Part shown: one piece after another, positions 8,657 through 17,658 of the stretch | Numbering within the stretch: position 1 is the stretch's first letter | Layout of the letters: each line of letters opens with the position of its first letter | Source: Stomatobaculum sp. F0698 | GTDB lineage: Bacteria > Bacillota > Clostridia > Lachnospirales > Lachnospiraceae | DNA length: 64,000 nt | Direction: 5' to 3' | Assembly (NCBI RefSeq): GCF_030644385.1 | Contig: NZ_CP130060.1 | Coordinates: 1,798,001 to 1,862,000, forward strand | Made by a program: the position numbers and the translations under genes | The notes under the pieces: model-generated | What the model was told of the DNA's origin: nothing | The model's input: only the letters and a program-made list of their open reading frames with translations | The model's database searches: none

Positions 8657-10858
8657 TCAATCGTGCATCCACCAATCCTGCGTGCTCGCATAATTGTAGT
8701 AGCGCTGAATCGGCGTAATTCTGCCGTTGCGGATTTCAAAGATCTCCCAGACCACACCCGGGCGGTTGGTCGGCACGTGGTAGGTCGCAGCGAGTCCCTG
8801 ATCCGTGTAGACCTGAACGGTTGCCCCCGAGTTCGAGAGCTCGTAGCTCTGGAAGTTGTTGTACACACTGTTCGTAAAGTCCACGACGCAGTACTTGTAG
8901 TAATCCTGCGCGGAGAACTGCTTGATGGTCACGGTCTCCGGGCCGTAGGAGCTCACATCGTCCACGTCAAGATCGTTCCCGAAGCTGTCCACCTTGCCGC
9001 CGAACCAGACGTGTGAACTTTCCGCGCCGCGCTGCGTGAAGAGGTGAGAGTCGAGGTCCGCGGGAACCGCGCCCCAGGTCAGAACAATCGAGACCTGCCC
9101 CGAGCCCACGGTCGGCGCCGCAAAGAACTCTCTCTCGGTCTCACCGTCGCTTCGCGCAACCAGGGTGTCATAAACCGTCTCATAGCCGTCCGCAACCAGT
9201 TCTACCGTGTATACACCGGGACGCAGCTTCACATTCGCAACACCGGAGCCGTCCGTCTGCGCCGTACTCACAATGCGGCCCGTGCGGTTGTTGATGCCCG
9301 CGCGCACATTGATGACCGAGGCAAACACGGTGCGCATGCCGCTGCCGCTCTCGTTGTAGTGGAGCGCATCGCCGAGACGCAGGCGGTAGTCGGTCGCAGC
9401 GCCGCCGCGCGGCAAAAAGTAAACCGGTGTCTGATAAGCCGCGAGCTGCTCGCTGTCCACGTTGATGCCGTAGATCTCGCAGGACCGGTAGGGTGCCTTC
9501 ACAAGGCGAAGTTCGTACTGTCTGCTTTCGCCCGGAACCACAATACGGTAGCGACCGTCCGCATCGGTCTTGCCCTCATAGAGCAGCTTTCTGTCCTCGC
9601 TGCGATACAGCAGGACTCTCGCATTCTCAACGCCCTGCCCTTGCTCGTCATAGGCATAGCCGCTGATGCCCGTCAGGTTCTGCGCATTCATGACGGTCTC
9701 ATAGGTATTGTACGCGGCATTCAGCATGATGGATTCCCGCTCGTCGAAGGCGCGCCGCATATCCGCATTTTCGTTCTGATAGAGGAATATCGTATTGGCG
9801 GGCCAGGACTTTCGGAGACGCTCTGCCTCGCTTGCGTTTGCCGCGCAGTTCCACTTAAAGCCGCCGTCCCGGACCGCGCGCCAGGTGAGCAGGGTATCGC
9901 TGCCGAAAAGGAAGCGTTCACCGGCCTTGTCCGGCACCGCGTAGCCCGCGACATAGTTGTCGATGAGATACTGGTAGACAAAGCGCGGCATGCGGTTCGC
10001 GTCATAGTAATACTCCGTGACCTGTAACCCTCCGCTGACCAGATATTCGATTGCGACAATCTTATTCGCAACGCCGTCGTTCGGGTTGATGTATACCGTG
10101 TAATCGATGAGATTTCCCGTGTCCGCATTGATGAGCTGCTTTTGCTCGAGGCGGCAGAGGTTCTTATTCACATAACCGGGCCGGTTCTCATAGCCCTCGA
10201 GGGTGTAGAAGACATCCGAGTTCCAGCTTTCTCCCGGATTCCGCACGCCCACACTGTGCTTGATCTCATTGATTGCAATGCGCTGTCCCGCAGCCGCTTC
10301 GCTGTTTAAAGTCGCAATGCTGCGCTGCAGGGCGCCGAGCTCGGTGTTTTCATCCGCGAGAACCAATTTTTCCGTCTTCTCCGTCGCCTCGCCGTCCTCG
10401 TCTGCGCCGCTCTCGGAGGCAGCTTCCGCCGCAGTGCTCTCACCGCTTCCTTCCGCGCTCGTCTCGCTGCTCTCCCGGGTCTCGCGCTTCGCGAAGGGGT
10501 CGCTCTCTTTGCCGCCGCCCTGCCGGGAACCGATGAAAATGCCGACACCCACGCCGAGTCCCGCGAGCAGTAAGAAGAGCGGAATGAGAAGCAAGCCCTT
10601 TTTCGACTTTCCGCCCTCCGGCTTTTTCTCTTCCGGCGGCGTCTTCGCAGCGGGCAGCGGCTGTTCCGCCTTGGGTGCCGCCGCTTCCGTTGTCTCCGCA
10701 TTTACGGCCGCCGCTCCAGCCGCGACGCCTGTCTGCTCTGTCTTCGGCTGTTCCGCTTTTGCCTCTTCCGCTTTACCGATAGGCTGTATCTTCATGCCGC
10801 AACTCGTACAAAACTTTGCCTCGGGCTTTAACTCGGCCCCGCAATACCTGCAATACAT
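8657..10858 (-). CDS. Zinc-ribbon, single-TM protein with extracellular beta domains
   Basis: A 733-residue protein. An N-terminal zinc ribbon (CRYCGAELKPEAKFCTSCG, residues 3-21) is followed by a low-complexity linker, one TM segment (about 85-110) and a Glu/Ser-rich stretch. The large outer part includes a carboxypeptidase-regulatory-like beta domain (ISGYAYDEQGQGVENARVLL), a second such domain (VINVRAGINNRTGRI) and a C-terminal domain with LTWGAVPADLDSHLF, which resembles YfaP-like domains. The start at 10858 is supported by GGGGG just upstream and by the zinc ribbon. It starts 19 bases after the next gene's stop, so the two zinc-ribbon proteins form a pair. Function unknown; likely a surface protein whose ribbon lies in the cytoplasm. 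Confidence 0.8.
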   Translation of the reverse strand: MYCRYCGAELKPEAKFCTSCGMKIQPIGKAEEAKAEQPKTEQTGVAAGAAAVNAETTEAAAPKAEQPLPAAKTPPEEKKPEGGKSKKGLLLIPLFLLLAGLGVGVGIFIGSRQGGGKESDPFAKRETRESSETSAEGSGESTAAEAASESGADEDGEATEKTEKLVLADENTELGALQRSIATLNSEAAAGQRIAINEIKHSVGVRNPGESWNSDVFYTLEGYENRPGYVNKNLCRLEQKQLINADTGNLIDYTVYINPNDGVANKIVAIEYLVSGGLQVTEYYYDANRMPRFVYQYLIDNYVAGYAVPDKAGERFLFGSDTLLTWRAVRDGGFKWNCAANASEAERLRKSWPANTIFLYQNENADMRRAFDERESIMLNAAYNTYETVMNAQNLTGISGYAYDEQGQGVENARVLLYRSEDRKLLYEGKTDADGRYRIVVPGESRQYELRLVKAPYRSCEIYGINVDSEQLAAYQTPVYFLPRGGAATDYRLRLGDALHYNESGSGMRTVFASVINVRAGINNRTGRIVSTAQTDGSGVANVKLRPGVYTVELVADGYETVYDTLVARSDGETEREFFAAPTVGSGQVSIVLTWGAVPADLDSHLFTQRGAESSHVWFGGKVDSFGNDLDVDDVSSYGPETVTIKQFSAQDYYKYCVVDFTNSVYNNFQSYELSNSGATVQVYTDQGLAATYHVPTNRPGVVWEIFEIRNGRITPIQRYYNYASTQDWWMHD

Positions 10859-10877
10859 CTCTTTTCCCCCGTTTTTC

Positions 10878-12650
10878 TCAGAGCTCACTGATAAAATCCG
10901 AAATTCGCTGCTGCGGCACATTGCCGTCCAGCAGTTCGTCGTCGATATTCACTTCCTCCCCCTCCGGAAGGGTTGCGCTTCCGGACTTCGATGCTTTCAG
11001 GGTGAAGCTGCCGTAATCGTTCTTCAGCTCATAGTAAGAGAAACCGCCTTCATCTCTCACCTCGAACTTAAGCTCTGCCGCCGAACCGCCGTCGTTTACA
11101 TTCAGACGGTACTTTCCGCAGGGCAGGCCGAGCACACTCCCTTTCTTAAAGTCCAGGTTGTTGTACTTCAGCGCAAACTCCTTCGTTTCGTAATCCCAAT
11201 AAACACGCCCTGCCACGGTGCCGTAGTAGCCGCTCTTCTCGCGGTCACGCTTCTCGGTCAGCATAAATCCCGGCAGAGCGAGTCCGCGGTACAGCTTGTC
11301 TTTATCCGTATCGCGCTCATAGCAAAGGAGCGTGGTATCTCCCCCGTCGAGCTGCAGCAGAATCGCGCGGACTTCCTTCCCCTCCGTCACAAGCTTCCAG
11401 GCGAACTTGCGCTCCTCCAGATTCTCGGCGTACGTTTCCGCATTGTCTCGAAGCGTATCCGCGAGGTCTCGGAACTTGGCGCCTTGTCCCTGTGACACTC
11501 CCATGGCCTGTGCAAACTGCTCGCCAATTTCCTGCCGCCGGTCAAACCAGGCCGCAAGTTCGCTGTCCTTCTCCATGGCATCCGCAATGTTCCGGAAGAG
11601 GCGCTCCAGTTCCGCCGCTTGCGGCTCCCAGCTGTACACGGTATAGTCCTTGTCGAGCGAGTGTTTTAACTCGGGCTTTAGGACCCGCGAGCGATAGCTC
11701 CGCTTTTCAACCTCCAAATTGTTGCGGTTGATTGCATCCGCCACGAGTTTTCCGTAGCGCTTCGCCGAAGCTCTGCCGAGCTCCTTCGGGAAGCGCAACT
11801 CTGCAAAGAGAGAAGTGCTGATACGCGACTCGCTTCCCATCTCCTTAAGGACCTCCGGATAGCGCGTCACATAGACCTTCTTGCTCTGCTGCGGAATGTG
11901 AAAGCCGAGGCGATCCGGATCGATAAAGCAGTCCACATTCAGCACCGGGTTTTCCCCGCTTGCAAATTCCAGGTTGAGCACGGCCTTCTCGAACTTTTTC
12001 CCGAGATAGAAGCGCGCGCGTATGCCGTCTCGCAAAATACGCATGCCGTTCTCCGAGAGTATGCCGCTCCGAGAGAGTGCAATCATGCGGCTCTCGCTGA
12101 GCTTCGCGGTGAGCAGAAAGTCACTCGAAAAGCCGTTCTCAAAGACCTTATCCATGCCGTCAAACGCCTTGCCCTCACGCTCCAGTGTTGCGAGTTGCAT
12201 CCTAAGAAAACGCTGCCCGACCGGCTCCGTCGTTTTCAGTGCCGTTCTAAGGCCGAAGCCGATCAATAAAAGTGCGAGCGCTGCCGCGCCGATGATTGCA
12301 AAGATCCCGCCCTTTTTCTTCTTTCCGGCTCTTTCCTGCGGAGGTGCTGCCTGCACCTCGCGCTCGGCCGCTGCCGTCTGCGTCGTCTCTTCCGCCACTC
12401 CGCGCGGCGCTTCGTTTCCGTCCGCTGCCGTCTGCGCTGCATTTCCGACCGGTTCCGTCTGCGCCGTCGTTTCCGGCTCAGGGGACTCCGCCTGACTTTC
12501 CTCCGGCTCTGTATCCGCAGTTTGTTCCGCCGCATCTACGGCAGCGCCCGCCGCCTCCTTTGTTGTCTCCTCCGAAAGCCGGGTACCGCAGTTTCCGCAA
12601 AAGAGCTCACCTTCGCCCACTTCACTGCCGCAATGCTTGCATCTACCCAT
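10878..12650 (-). CDS. Zinc-ribbon, single-TM protein of unknown function
   Basis: A 590-residue protein with the same plan as its downstream neighbour. It has a zinc ribbon (CKHCGSEVGEGELFCGNCGTRL), a Glu/Thr/Ala-rich linker, a TM segment (about residues 122-142) and a long outer part rich in basic and acidic residues with no domain I recognise. A GTG at 12656 is in frame, but the GGGGG is only two bases from it and eight from the ATG at 12650, so the ATG is chosen. The TATA-type promoter is not clear. The two genes are probably cotranscribed; the terminator at 12715-12749 separates them from the transporter gene. Confidence 0.75.
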   Translation of the reverse strand: MGRCKHCGSEVGEGELFCGNCGTRLSEETTKEAAGAAVDAAEQTADTEPEESQAESPEPETTAQTEPVGNAAQTAADGNEAPRGVAEETTQTAAAEREVQAAPPQERAGKKKKGGIFAIIGAAALALLLIGFGLRTALKTTEPVGQRFLRMQLATLEREGKAFDGMDKVFENGFSSDFLLTAKLSESRMIALSRSGILSENGMRILRDGIRARFYLGKKFEKAVLNLEFASGENPVLNVDCFIDPDRLGFHIPQQSKKVYVTRYPEVLKEMGSESRISTSLFAELRFPKELGRASAKRYGKLVADAINRNNLEVEKRSYRSRVLKPELKHSLDKDYTVYSWEPQAAELERLFRNIADAMEKDSELAAWFDRRQEIGEQFAQAMGVSQGQGAKFRDLADTLRDNAETYAENLEERKFAWKLVTEGKEVRAILLQLDGGDTTLLCYERDTDKDKLYRGLALPGFMLTEKRDREKSGYYGTVAGRVYWDYETKEFALKYNNLDFKKGSVLGLPCGKYRLNVNDGGSAAELKFEVRDEGGFSYYELKNDYGSFTLKASKSGSATLPEGEEVNIDDELLDGNVPQQRISDFISEL

Positions 12651-12714
12651 GTTCACATCCCCCTTTACTCAGTCTGCAGGCATTTGACTCTGTTCCCCGT
12701 CCCACACCGGAATA

Positions 12715-12749
12715 CAAAAAGACGTCTGTGCCCAAAAGACACAGACGCC
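12715..12749 (-). terminator. Terminator after Na/phosphate symporter gene
   Basis: A 9-bp stem (minus-strand GCGTCTGTG / CACAGACGT, one wobble) is followed on the minus strand by TTTTT. It lies 84 bases past the symporter stop. Confidence 0.7.
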
Positions 12750-12832
12750 TCTCACAAAATCCGGCAACTTTGCTAGGACTCTTGTTTTCATCCTAACATT
12801 TGTTGTGCAAAATCTCAAGAATATTTTAAGAT

Positions 12833-14500
12833 TTATATCTCATTCATGATATATTCCGCCACATTTTGCGCGTGGTCGGAAATACGCTCCAGGTTATCGA
12901 TGATCTCAATGAAAACATGACCCGCCTCGGGCTTGCACTCGCCCTTCGAGAGCCGTTCCATGTGACGCTCCTTCTGCTCATCGCGCAGGGAGTCCACGAG
13001 ATCCTCACAGGCGCTCACCTTGCGCGCACTCGCGACACTGTGCTCCTCTCTCGCCTTGACCGCATTGCGGTAGGCCTCGAGCACCGCATCCGAGAGTTCG
13101 CGAAGGTCTTTCTTTCCGGTCTCCGAGAGCACCAGATCGCGGGACTTTAGAATCCGCACGCCCTTTGCGATATTCTCGGCATGATCACCGGAACGCTCAA
13201 AGTCGGTCAGCGTGTTAAAGAGATCCGTGATGACCAGTCTCTGGTGTTCGTTGACCGGCAAGGTATTTGCCTTAATCAAATACTCGGAGAGTTCCCGGTT
13301 CATCGCGTTGATCTTCCGCTCTGTCTCTTTGATCTCCGCCATGACCGTCTCATCCTGCGTAAAGCAAACTTCGCAGGCACGCTCCACATTTCGGAGCGTG
13401 AGCTTGCCCATTGCCGCAACCTCGTTCGAGAGCGCAGCGACCGCAATGGCCGGCTGCTCAAAGATACGCGGATCCAAACGCGTCACAAGTTCCTCTTCCT
13501 TCTTCACATCCGCAAGCGCTTCGCCCTTCTTTTCCGGAACCAGAACGCCGGAGAGCGAGACCAGCTGCTCGCCGAAGGGGAAGAGCAATACAGTCATGAT
13601 GAGCTTAAAGCCCGTGTGGAACAGAGAAATCTGCACGGGGCTGATGTGGTAGTGCGCAAGTGCCGGCTTCATCGCAAAGAGCACAATGCTGAGCACCGTA
13701 AAGAGAATCGCACCGATCATGTTGAAGGAAAGGTGCATGACCGCCGCACGGCGCGCATCGCGCGAACCGCCGATTGAGGAGAGCATCGCAGTCACGCAGG
13801 AGCCGATGTTCTCACCGAGGGTGATGAAGATTGCCGCATTGGTCATGATGAGCCCGTTGCCGGCGAGCATCTGCAAAATACCGACCGAGACCGAGGAACT
13901 CTGTAAGATGGCCGTGACAACCGCACCGGCAAGCATGCCGAGGAACGGGTTCGAGCCGAGGGTTGTAAACACCGTCGCAAAGATAGGCGCATCCGTGTAG
14001 GGCGCAACCGCCTCCGACATGAACTTGAGACCCTGGAACAGGAGTCCGAAACCGATGATAATCTCCGCGCGGCTCTTTTTTGTCTCCGACTTGGAGAACA
14101 TGATGATGCCCGCGCCGATGCCGATCAAGACCGGTGCATAGAACTCCGGATTCAGCATCTTCATGGAATCGCCGATCTGACTCAGCGAGACAATCCATGC
14201 GGTCACCGTGGTACCGATGTTCGCACCCATGATGACACCGACCGCCTGACTCAGGGTCATGAGACCCGCGCTGACAAAACCGACAACCATGACCGTGGTC
14301 GCACCCGAACTCTGGATGATGCCGGTGATCAGGGTTCCGACCAGCACAGCTTTCAGCCGGTTCGAAGTCAGCATCCCCAGGAAGTCCTTCATTTTGTTGC
14401 CGACCGACTTTTGTGTTCCTTCCGCCATGACATGCATGCCGTAGAGGAACATCCCCAGTCCTCCGATAAAGAGAAACAGATTTGTAATATTGTCGAGCAT
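12833..14500 (-). CDS. Na/Pi-cotransporter family protein with PhoU-like tail
   Basis: A 555-residue protein of the Na_Pi_cotrans (NptA/YjbB) family. Two inverted-repeat transport halves each carry the hallmark QSS motif (GIIQSSGATTVMVV near residue 62 and AILQSSSVSVGIL near 200). A C-terminal PhoU-like helical domain fills about 340-555, with DFERSGDHAENIA and NLERISDHAQNVAEY. It moves phosphate with sodium across the cytoplasmic membrane. The ATG at 14500 is preferred over the one at 14518 because G-rich sequence precedes it and the first TM follows directly. It stands alone, with a promoter at 14551-14580 and a terminator. Confidence 0.92.
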   Translation of the reverse strand: MLDNITNLFLFIGGLGMFLYGMHVMAEGTQKSVGNKMKDFLGMLTSNRLKAVLVGTLITGIIQSSGATTVMVVGFVSAGLMTLSQAVGVIMGANIGTTVTAWIVSLSQIGDSMKMLNPEFYAPVLIGIGAGIIMFSKSETKKSRAEIIIGFGLLFQGLKFMSEAVAPYTDAPIFATVFTTLGSNPFLGMLAGAVVTAILQSSSVSVGILQMLAGNGLIMTNAAIFITLGENIGSCVTAMLSSIGGSRDARRAAVMHLSFNMIGAILFTVLSIVLFAMKPALAHYHISPVQISLFHTGFKLIMTVLLFPFGEQLVSLSGVLVPEKKGEALADVKKEEELVTRLDPRIFEQPAIAVAALSNEVAAMGKLTLRNVERACEVCFTQDETVMAEIKETERKINAMNRELSEYLIKANTLPVNEHQRLVITDLFNTLTDFERSGDHAENIAKGVRILKSRDLVLSETGKKDLRELSDAVLEAYRNAVKAREEHSVASARKVSACEDLVDSLRDEQKERHMERLSKGECKPEAGHVFIEIIDNLERISDHAQNVAEYIMNEI

Positions 14501-14550
14501 AGCCCCCCCGCGGGTCAAACAACCCGCCCAGTTTTGCCGGTTACGGGCTC

Positions 14551-14580
14551 AGTGTAGCATAGCTCTGTTTTGCTGTGCAA
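14551..14580 (-). promoter_or_regulatory. Promoter of Na/Pi symporter gene
   Basis: On the minus strand TTGCAC (14575-14580), an 18-base spacer and TACACT (14551-14556). A small hairpin GCGGGT / ACCCGC lies in the leader around 14510-14527, close to the ribosome site. Confidence 0.55.
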
Positions 14581-14641
14581 GTTCGCAAAAGAACGTTTTT
14601 TGTGCGCGTATGTTCCCCGCTTCTGTCTCTTTTTGCCGAGT

Positions 14642-15112
14642 TCAAAGGGGCAGCGGCGTTCCGTTTAACTTCGCGGACACCAAGGTATCGCCCTCATAGC
14701 AGAGTTTCAGCGAAAAGAACGGGATATTCTGCCGTAACAGCGGCAGAAAAATGCGGTCCCCCTCCCAGAGCGGCAGCTTTAAAACTTCTTCCTTCGGGAC
14801 CCAGGAAGAAATGCCCTCTTCCGTGTCGTGATATTCCCCCGTGAAGCCGTCCGCCGAAAAGAGGTGCATGTGTTCCGCCTCGTAGCGATCGGACACAAAG
14901 GTCACGATACCCGCATAGCGGTAGCTCGTGAGGGTATAGCCCGTCTCCTCAAAAACCTCGCGCGCAGCGCACTCCTCCGGGCTCTCCCCTTCCAAAAACT
15001 TGCCGCCGATACCGACATACTTACCCTCGTTGATATCGTTCTGCTTGGTCACGCGGTGAAGCATGAGCCACTTCCCGTCGCGCTCCAGATAGCATAGACT
15101 TGTGCTGTACAT
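14642..15112 (-). CDS. NUDIX hydrolase, MutT/8-oxo-dGTPase-like
   Basis: A 156-residue NUDIX protein. The box GKFLEGESPEECAAREVFEETGY (about residues 37-59) fits GX5EX7REUXEEXGU exactly. The N-terminal SLCYLERDGKWLMLHRV is typical of the MutT/YtkD 8-oxo-dGTP diphosphatase branch, which cleans oxidised nucleotides in the cytosol. GGAGGAGG lies ahead of the ATG and a TATAAT sits about 35 bases upstream, so it is probably transcribed alone. Exact substrate is inferred. Confidence 0.88.
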   Translation of the reverse strand: MYSTSLCYLERDGKWLMLHRVTKQNDINEGKYVGIGGKFLEGESPEECAAREVFEETGYTLTSYRYAGIVTFVSDRYEAEHMHLFSADGFTGEYHDTEEGISSWVPKEEVLKLPLWEGDRIFLPLLRQNIPFFSLKLCYEGDTLVSAKLNGTPLPL

Positions 15113-15194
15113 GGATTCCTCCTCCGAGACTGTTTGCCTTTTATTATAGCGGCTCAGAGGACAAAGGGGATGACGGTACGGTAGTTTTTTAAAC

Positions 15195-15230
15195 CAAAAA
15201 ACCGGGCGGAACTTCTATCGTTCCGCCCGG
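15195..15230 (-). terminator. Terminator after hypothetical gene 15254-15670
   Basis: An 11-bp perfect stem CCGGGCGGAAC / GTTCCGCCCGG (15202-15212 and 15220-15230) is followed on the minus strand by TTTTTTGG. It lies 24 bases past the stop. Confidence 0.85.
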
Positions 15231-15253
15231 ACATTTTCTTTTTCTTTCTCGCG

Positions 15254-15670
15254 TCACTGTACCCTGTCGCGGAATTCCCGCACCGCTGCTTCGCGGTAAA
15301 TCTTCCGTCCGCGCTCCGAGAGGCGCACAAAGGTAATATTGTCGCGGAGTTCCAGGACAATTGCATCAAAGGCGTCCAGGTACTTATAGACCGCCTCATT
15401 GTCGATGCGCACTTTGCCGTCCACAAAGGCACGCTCCAGACTGCCGTTTTCCTGTGCCCGGATAAAACGCCGCGAAACGCGGTTTCTGAGTTCGTCAAAG
15501 AGCCAGTCCAGGGTCTTAACCGAGGGGGCAATGTAGCCGAGCAGATTCACCGCCTCTATCATACGGAGCGGCGCTTCTTCCTCATGCTCCCGCTTGTCCT
15601 CATCCATCCAAAAGAGCTTAATCGGCATCTCCCGCTCAAACATCTCGACAATCTCTGCGATATCTCCCAT
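15254..15670 (-). CDS. Hypothetical cytosolic protein
   Basis: A 138-residue protein I do not recognise. It has no signal peptide or TM segment. It is rich in charged residues and looks mainly helical, with an acidic N-terminal part (WMDEDKREHEEEAP) and a basic C-terminus (RLSERGRKIYREAAVREF). It has good gene signals: GGAGG upstream of the ATG, a promoter at 15724-15752 and a strong terminator, so it is a single-gene unit. No function is suggested by its neighbours. Confidence 0.75.
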   Translation of the reverse strand: MGDIAEIVEMFEREMPIKLFWMDEDKREHEEEAPLRMIEAVNLLGYIAPSVKTLDWLFDELRNRVSRRFIRAQENGSLERAFVDGKVRIDNEAVYKYLDAFDAIVLELRDNITFVRLSERGRKIYREAAVREFRDRVQ

Positions 15671-15723
15671 GTTCTTTCCTCCGCGCTCTGCGCTCTTGTC
15701 TGAAACGCTCTGTTGTCCGTTTC

Positions 15724-15752
15724 ATTCTAGCACGCTGCGGCGCAGTTTCCAA
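15724..15752 (-). promoter_or_regulatory. Promoter of hypothetical gene 15254-15670
   Basis: On the minus strand TTGGAA (15747-15752), a 17-base spacer and TAGAAT (15724-15729). The 150 bases between here and the tRNA-Ser terminator hold no gene I can support. Confidence 0.55.
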
Positions 15753-15908
15753 GACGGCAGACAAGCCGCAACGAGGAAGCATACGCCTCTCTCCGCGACG
15801 AAGCGGAACAAGACCGGGATACGCTTTTCGGCAAGCGAATCTGTATGAACCTCCCCCAAGCTGCGACATGTCCTGCTCTGATTTGCCGATACGACGCATG
15901 ATACAAAT

Positions 15909-15944
15909 AGAGCTGTAGAGAAGGCTTCTCTACAGCTCTTTTTC
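15909..15944. terminator. Hairpin terminator downstream of tRNA-Ser
   Basis: A 14-bp perfect stem AGAGCTGTAGAGAA / TTCTCTACAGCTCT with a GGC loop. The best T-run (TTTTT) is on the plus strand, while the minus-strand exit, which the tRNA needs, reads ATTTGTAT. It probably ends the tRNA-Ser transcript and also blocks plus-strand transcription. Confidence 0.7.
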
Positions 15945-15948
15945 TTCG

Positions 15949-16036
15949 CGGAGAGCATGGGATTCGAACCCACGCACCGGTCACCCGGCCTAACGCATTT
16001 CGAGTGCGCCCCCTTGAACCGCTTGGGTAACTCTCC
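15949..16036 (-). tRNA. tRNA-Ser (anticodon CGA)
   Basis: An 88-base tRNA. The acceptor stem pairs GGAGAGT with GCTCTCC (one G-U), with discriminator G. The anticodon stem-loop reads CGCA-CTCGAAA-TGCG, giving anticodon CGA (codon UCG). The long variable arm is typical of serine tRNAs, and the T arm reads GTGGGTTCGAATCCCAT. CCA is not encoded. It has its own promoter at 16049-16077. Confidence 0.95.
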
Positions 16037-16048
16037 AAACACCAGAAA

Positions 16049-16077
16049 ATTATAGCAAAGCTTGCGCGCTTTGTCAC
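16049..16077 (-). promoter_or_regulatory. tRNA-Ser promoter
   Basis: On the minus strand GTGACA (16072-16077), a 17-base spacer and a perfect TATAAT (16049-16054), 12 bases before the tRNA 5' end. Confidence 0.75.
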
Positions 16078-16094
16078 GCAAAACTTTACAATTC

Positions 16095-16556
16095 TCAGTT
16101 CGGTGCCACACCGACCTCCGCGCTCTCTCGATTCCAGTCTATGCTCTCGCTCGTCTCTCCCGCATTCGCCGGGGCAAACTCTTCCGCCGCGCCGTAGACG
16201 GTCTTATCCTTCCACGAAAAGCGAAGCCAGCGCACATTGACCGCCGTACAGCGGAGCGCATCTCCCTTCTTCACCTTGCCGACCGGATTGCCGTCCGTAC
16301 CCGGTCTGTCGCGAAGTACCGCCTCCTCTGCCGTGCAGTAGAGTATTTGCTTGTTCCCGCTGAAGCGGTAGCCGTTCACGATATCCTCCGGCCGCGCCTC
16401 CACGGTCCCGCCGCTCGCCGTTGTCTCCGTCTGATGCAGGTCAATGACACTGCTCTCCTCGAGTGTCATTTCCATGGGTTTCTTATTTCCGCAAGCGCTG
16501 AGTCCCGCGATTGCGAGTGTAATTCCGATTACAAGCGCTGTTTTATTCCGCTTCAA
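16095..16556 (-). CDS. SH3-like lipoprotein (TTG start)
   Basis: A 153-residue lipoprotein. The signal peptide MKRNKTALVIGITLAIAG leads to the lipobox LSAC, so the mature protein is lipid-anchored at the outer membrane face of the cell. The second half (RFSGNKQILYCTAEEAVLRDRPG ... GKVKKGDALRC) resembles a bacterial SH3 domain. The start is taken as TTG at 16556: GGAGGAGG lies 6 bases upstream and the signal peptide begins there. The upstream ATG at 16601 would add an out-of-place leader. It overlaps the mnmA 3' end by 14 bases and is the last gene of the rluF-to-mnmA operon. Its role is unknown. Confidence 0.8.
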   Translation of the reverse strand: MKRNKTALVIGITLAIAGLSACGNKKPMEMTLEESSVIDLHQTETTASGGTVEARPEDIVNGYRFSGNKQILYCTAEEAVLRDRPGTDGNPVGKVKKGDALRCTAVNVRWLRFSWKDKTVYGAAEEFAPANAGETSESIDWNRESAEVGVAPN

Positions 16557-17631
16557 TGGTTCCTCCTCCGAGCACGGCTCCCGAATCCGTGTAGAGCACA
16601 ACCGCCTGTCCCGGAGTCACCGCGCGCTGCGGCGTGGGAAAGGCAACCCGAATCTTTCCGTCCGGCAGCACGGTGACCCGACAGGCCGCGCCGCCGTGGT
16701 TATAGCGTATCTTGGCGCGGCAATGCAGAATTTCGCCTGCGGGCGGCGGCGCAACGGCCATCCAGTTCACATCTCCCGCAATCAGTTCTTCCGCGTACAC
16801 TTCATCCCCCGTGCCGAGTACCACTTCGTTCCGCTCCGGGCGAAGCTCAATCACATACATGGGTTCGCCGAAAGCGATTCCGAGCCCCTTCCGCTGGCCT
16901 ACAGTGTAGTGCGTGAGCCCCTTGTGCTCACCGAGCACCGTTCCGTCCGCGCGCACAAACTTGCCCGGCAGCGCCGTTTCCCCCGTGCTCTCATCGATAA
17001 AACGCGCATAGTCGCCGTCCGGCACAAAGCAGATTTCCTGGCTGTCCGGCTTCGATGCGACCGGAAGCCCGGCCGCCGCCGCGATGGCGCGCACTTCCGG
17101 CTTCTCATATTCGCCGATCGGCATCAGGGTATGGGCAAGCTGGCGCTGCGTGAGGTTATAGAGCGCATAGCTCTGATCCTTCGCGGCGGTCTTGGAGCTT
17201 GCGAGTGCATAGCGCCCGTTTTCAAGCGTCAGCACCCGCGCGTAGTGTCCGGTCGCAATGTAATCCGCCCCGAGCATGAGGCTGCGCGTAAGCAGCGCCT
17301 CCCACTTCACATAGCGATTGCAGGCAATGCAAGGATTCGGCGTGCGCCCCAGGCGGTACTCTCGCACAAAATAATCAATGACATCGCGCTTGAATTCCGC
17401 GCGAAAGTTCATCACATAGTAGGGGATGTCCAGCACCTCTGCCACACGGCGCGCATCTTCCACGGCGGAAATGCCGCAGCAACCGCCCTTTTTCTCCACC
17501 TCGCACTGTGTCTCGCTCTGCCAGATCTGCATGGTCACGCCGATCACTTCGTATCCCTGCTCCTTCAGGAGGTAGGCAGCGACCGAGCTGTCCACACCGC
17601 CGGACATGCCGACTACCACCTTCTTGCCCAT
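16543..17631 (-). CDS. mnmA: tRNA 2-thiouridylase MnmA
   Basis: A 362-residue enzyme that thiolates U34 of Lys, Glu and Gln tRNAs. The PP-loop GMSGGVDSS (residues 8-16) activates the uridine. The two catalytic cysteines lie in NPCIACNRYVKW and EICFVPDGDYARF, and the C-terminal beta-barrel domain is present. It is in the same operon as the cysteine desulfurase at 18744-19904, which is the expected sulfur donor. Confidence 0.96.
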   Translation of the reverse strand: MGKKVVVGMSGGVDSSVAAYLLKEQGYEVIGVTMQIWQSETQCEVEKKGGCCGISAVEDARRVAEVLDIPYYVMNFRAEFKRDVIDYFVREYRLGRTPNPCIACNRYVKWEALLTRSLMLGADYIATGHYARVLTLENGRYALASSKTAAKDQSYALYNLTQRQLAHTLMPIGEYEKPEVRAIAAAAGLPVASKPDSQEICFVPDGDYARFIDESTGETALPGKFVRADGTVLGEHKGLTHYTVGQRKGLGIAFGEPMYVIELRPERNEVVLGTGDEVYAEELIAGDVNWMAVAPPPAGEILHCRAKIRYNHGGAACRVTVLPDGKIRVAFPTPQRAVTPGQAVVLYTDSGAVLGGGTIEAE

Positions 17632-17658
17632 TCGTTCTTCCTCTCCGTATCCTAAAAC

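Noticed and set aside
15722..16111. Minus-strand frames running through the tRNA-Ser region
   Set aside because: They read through a clear tRNA and its terminator and have no ribosome site.
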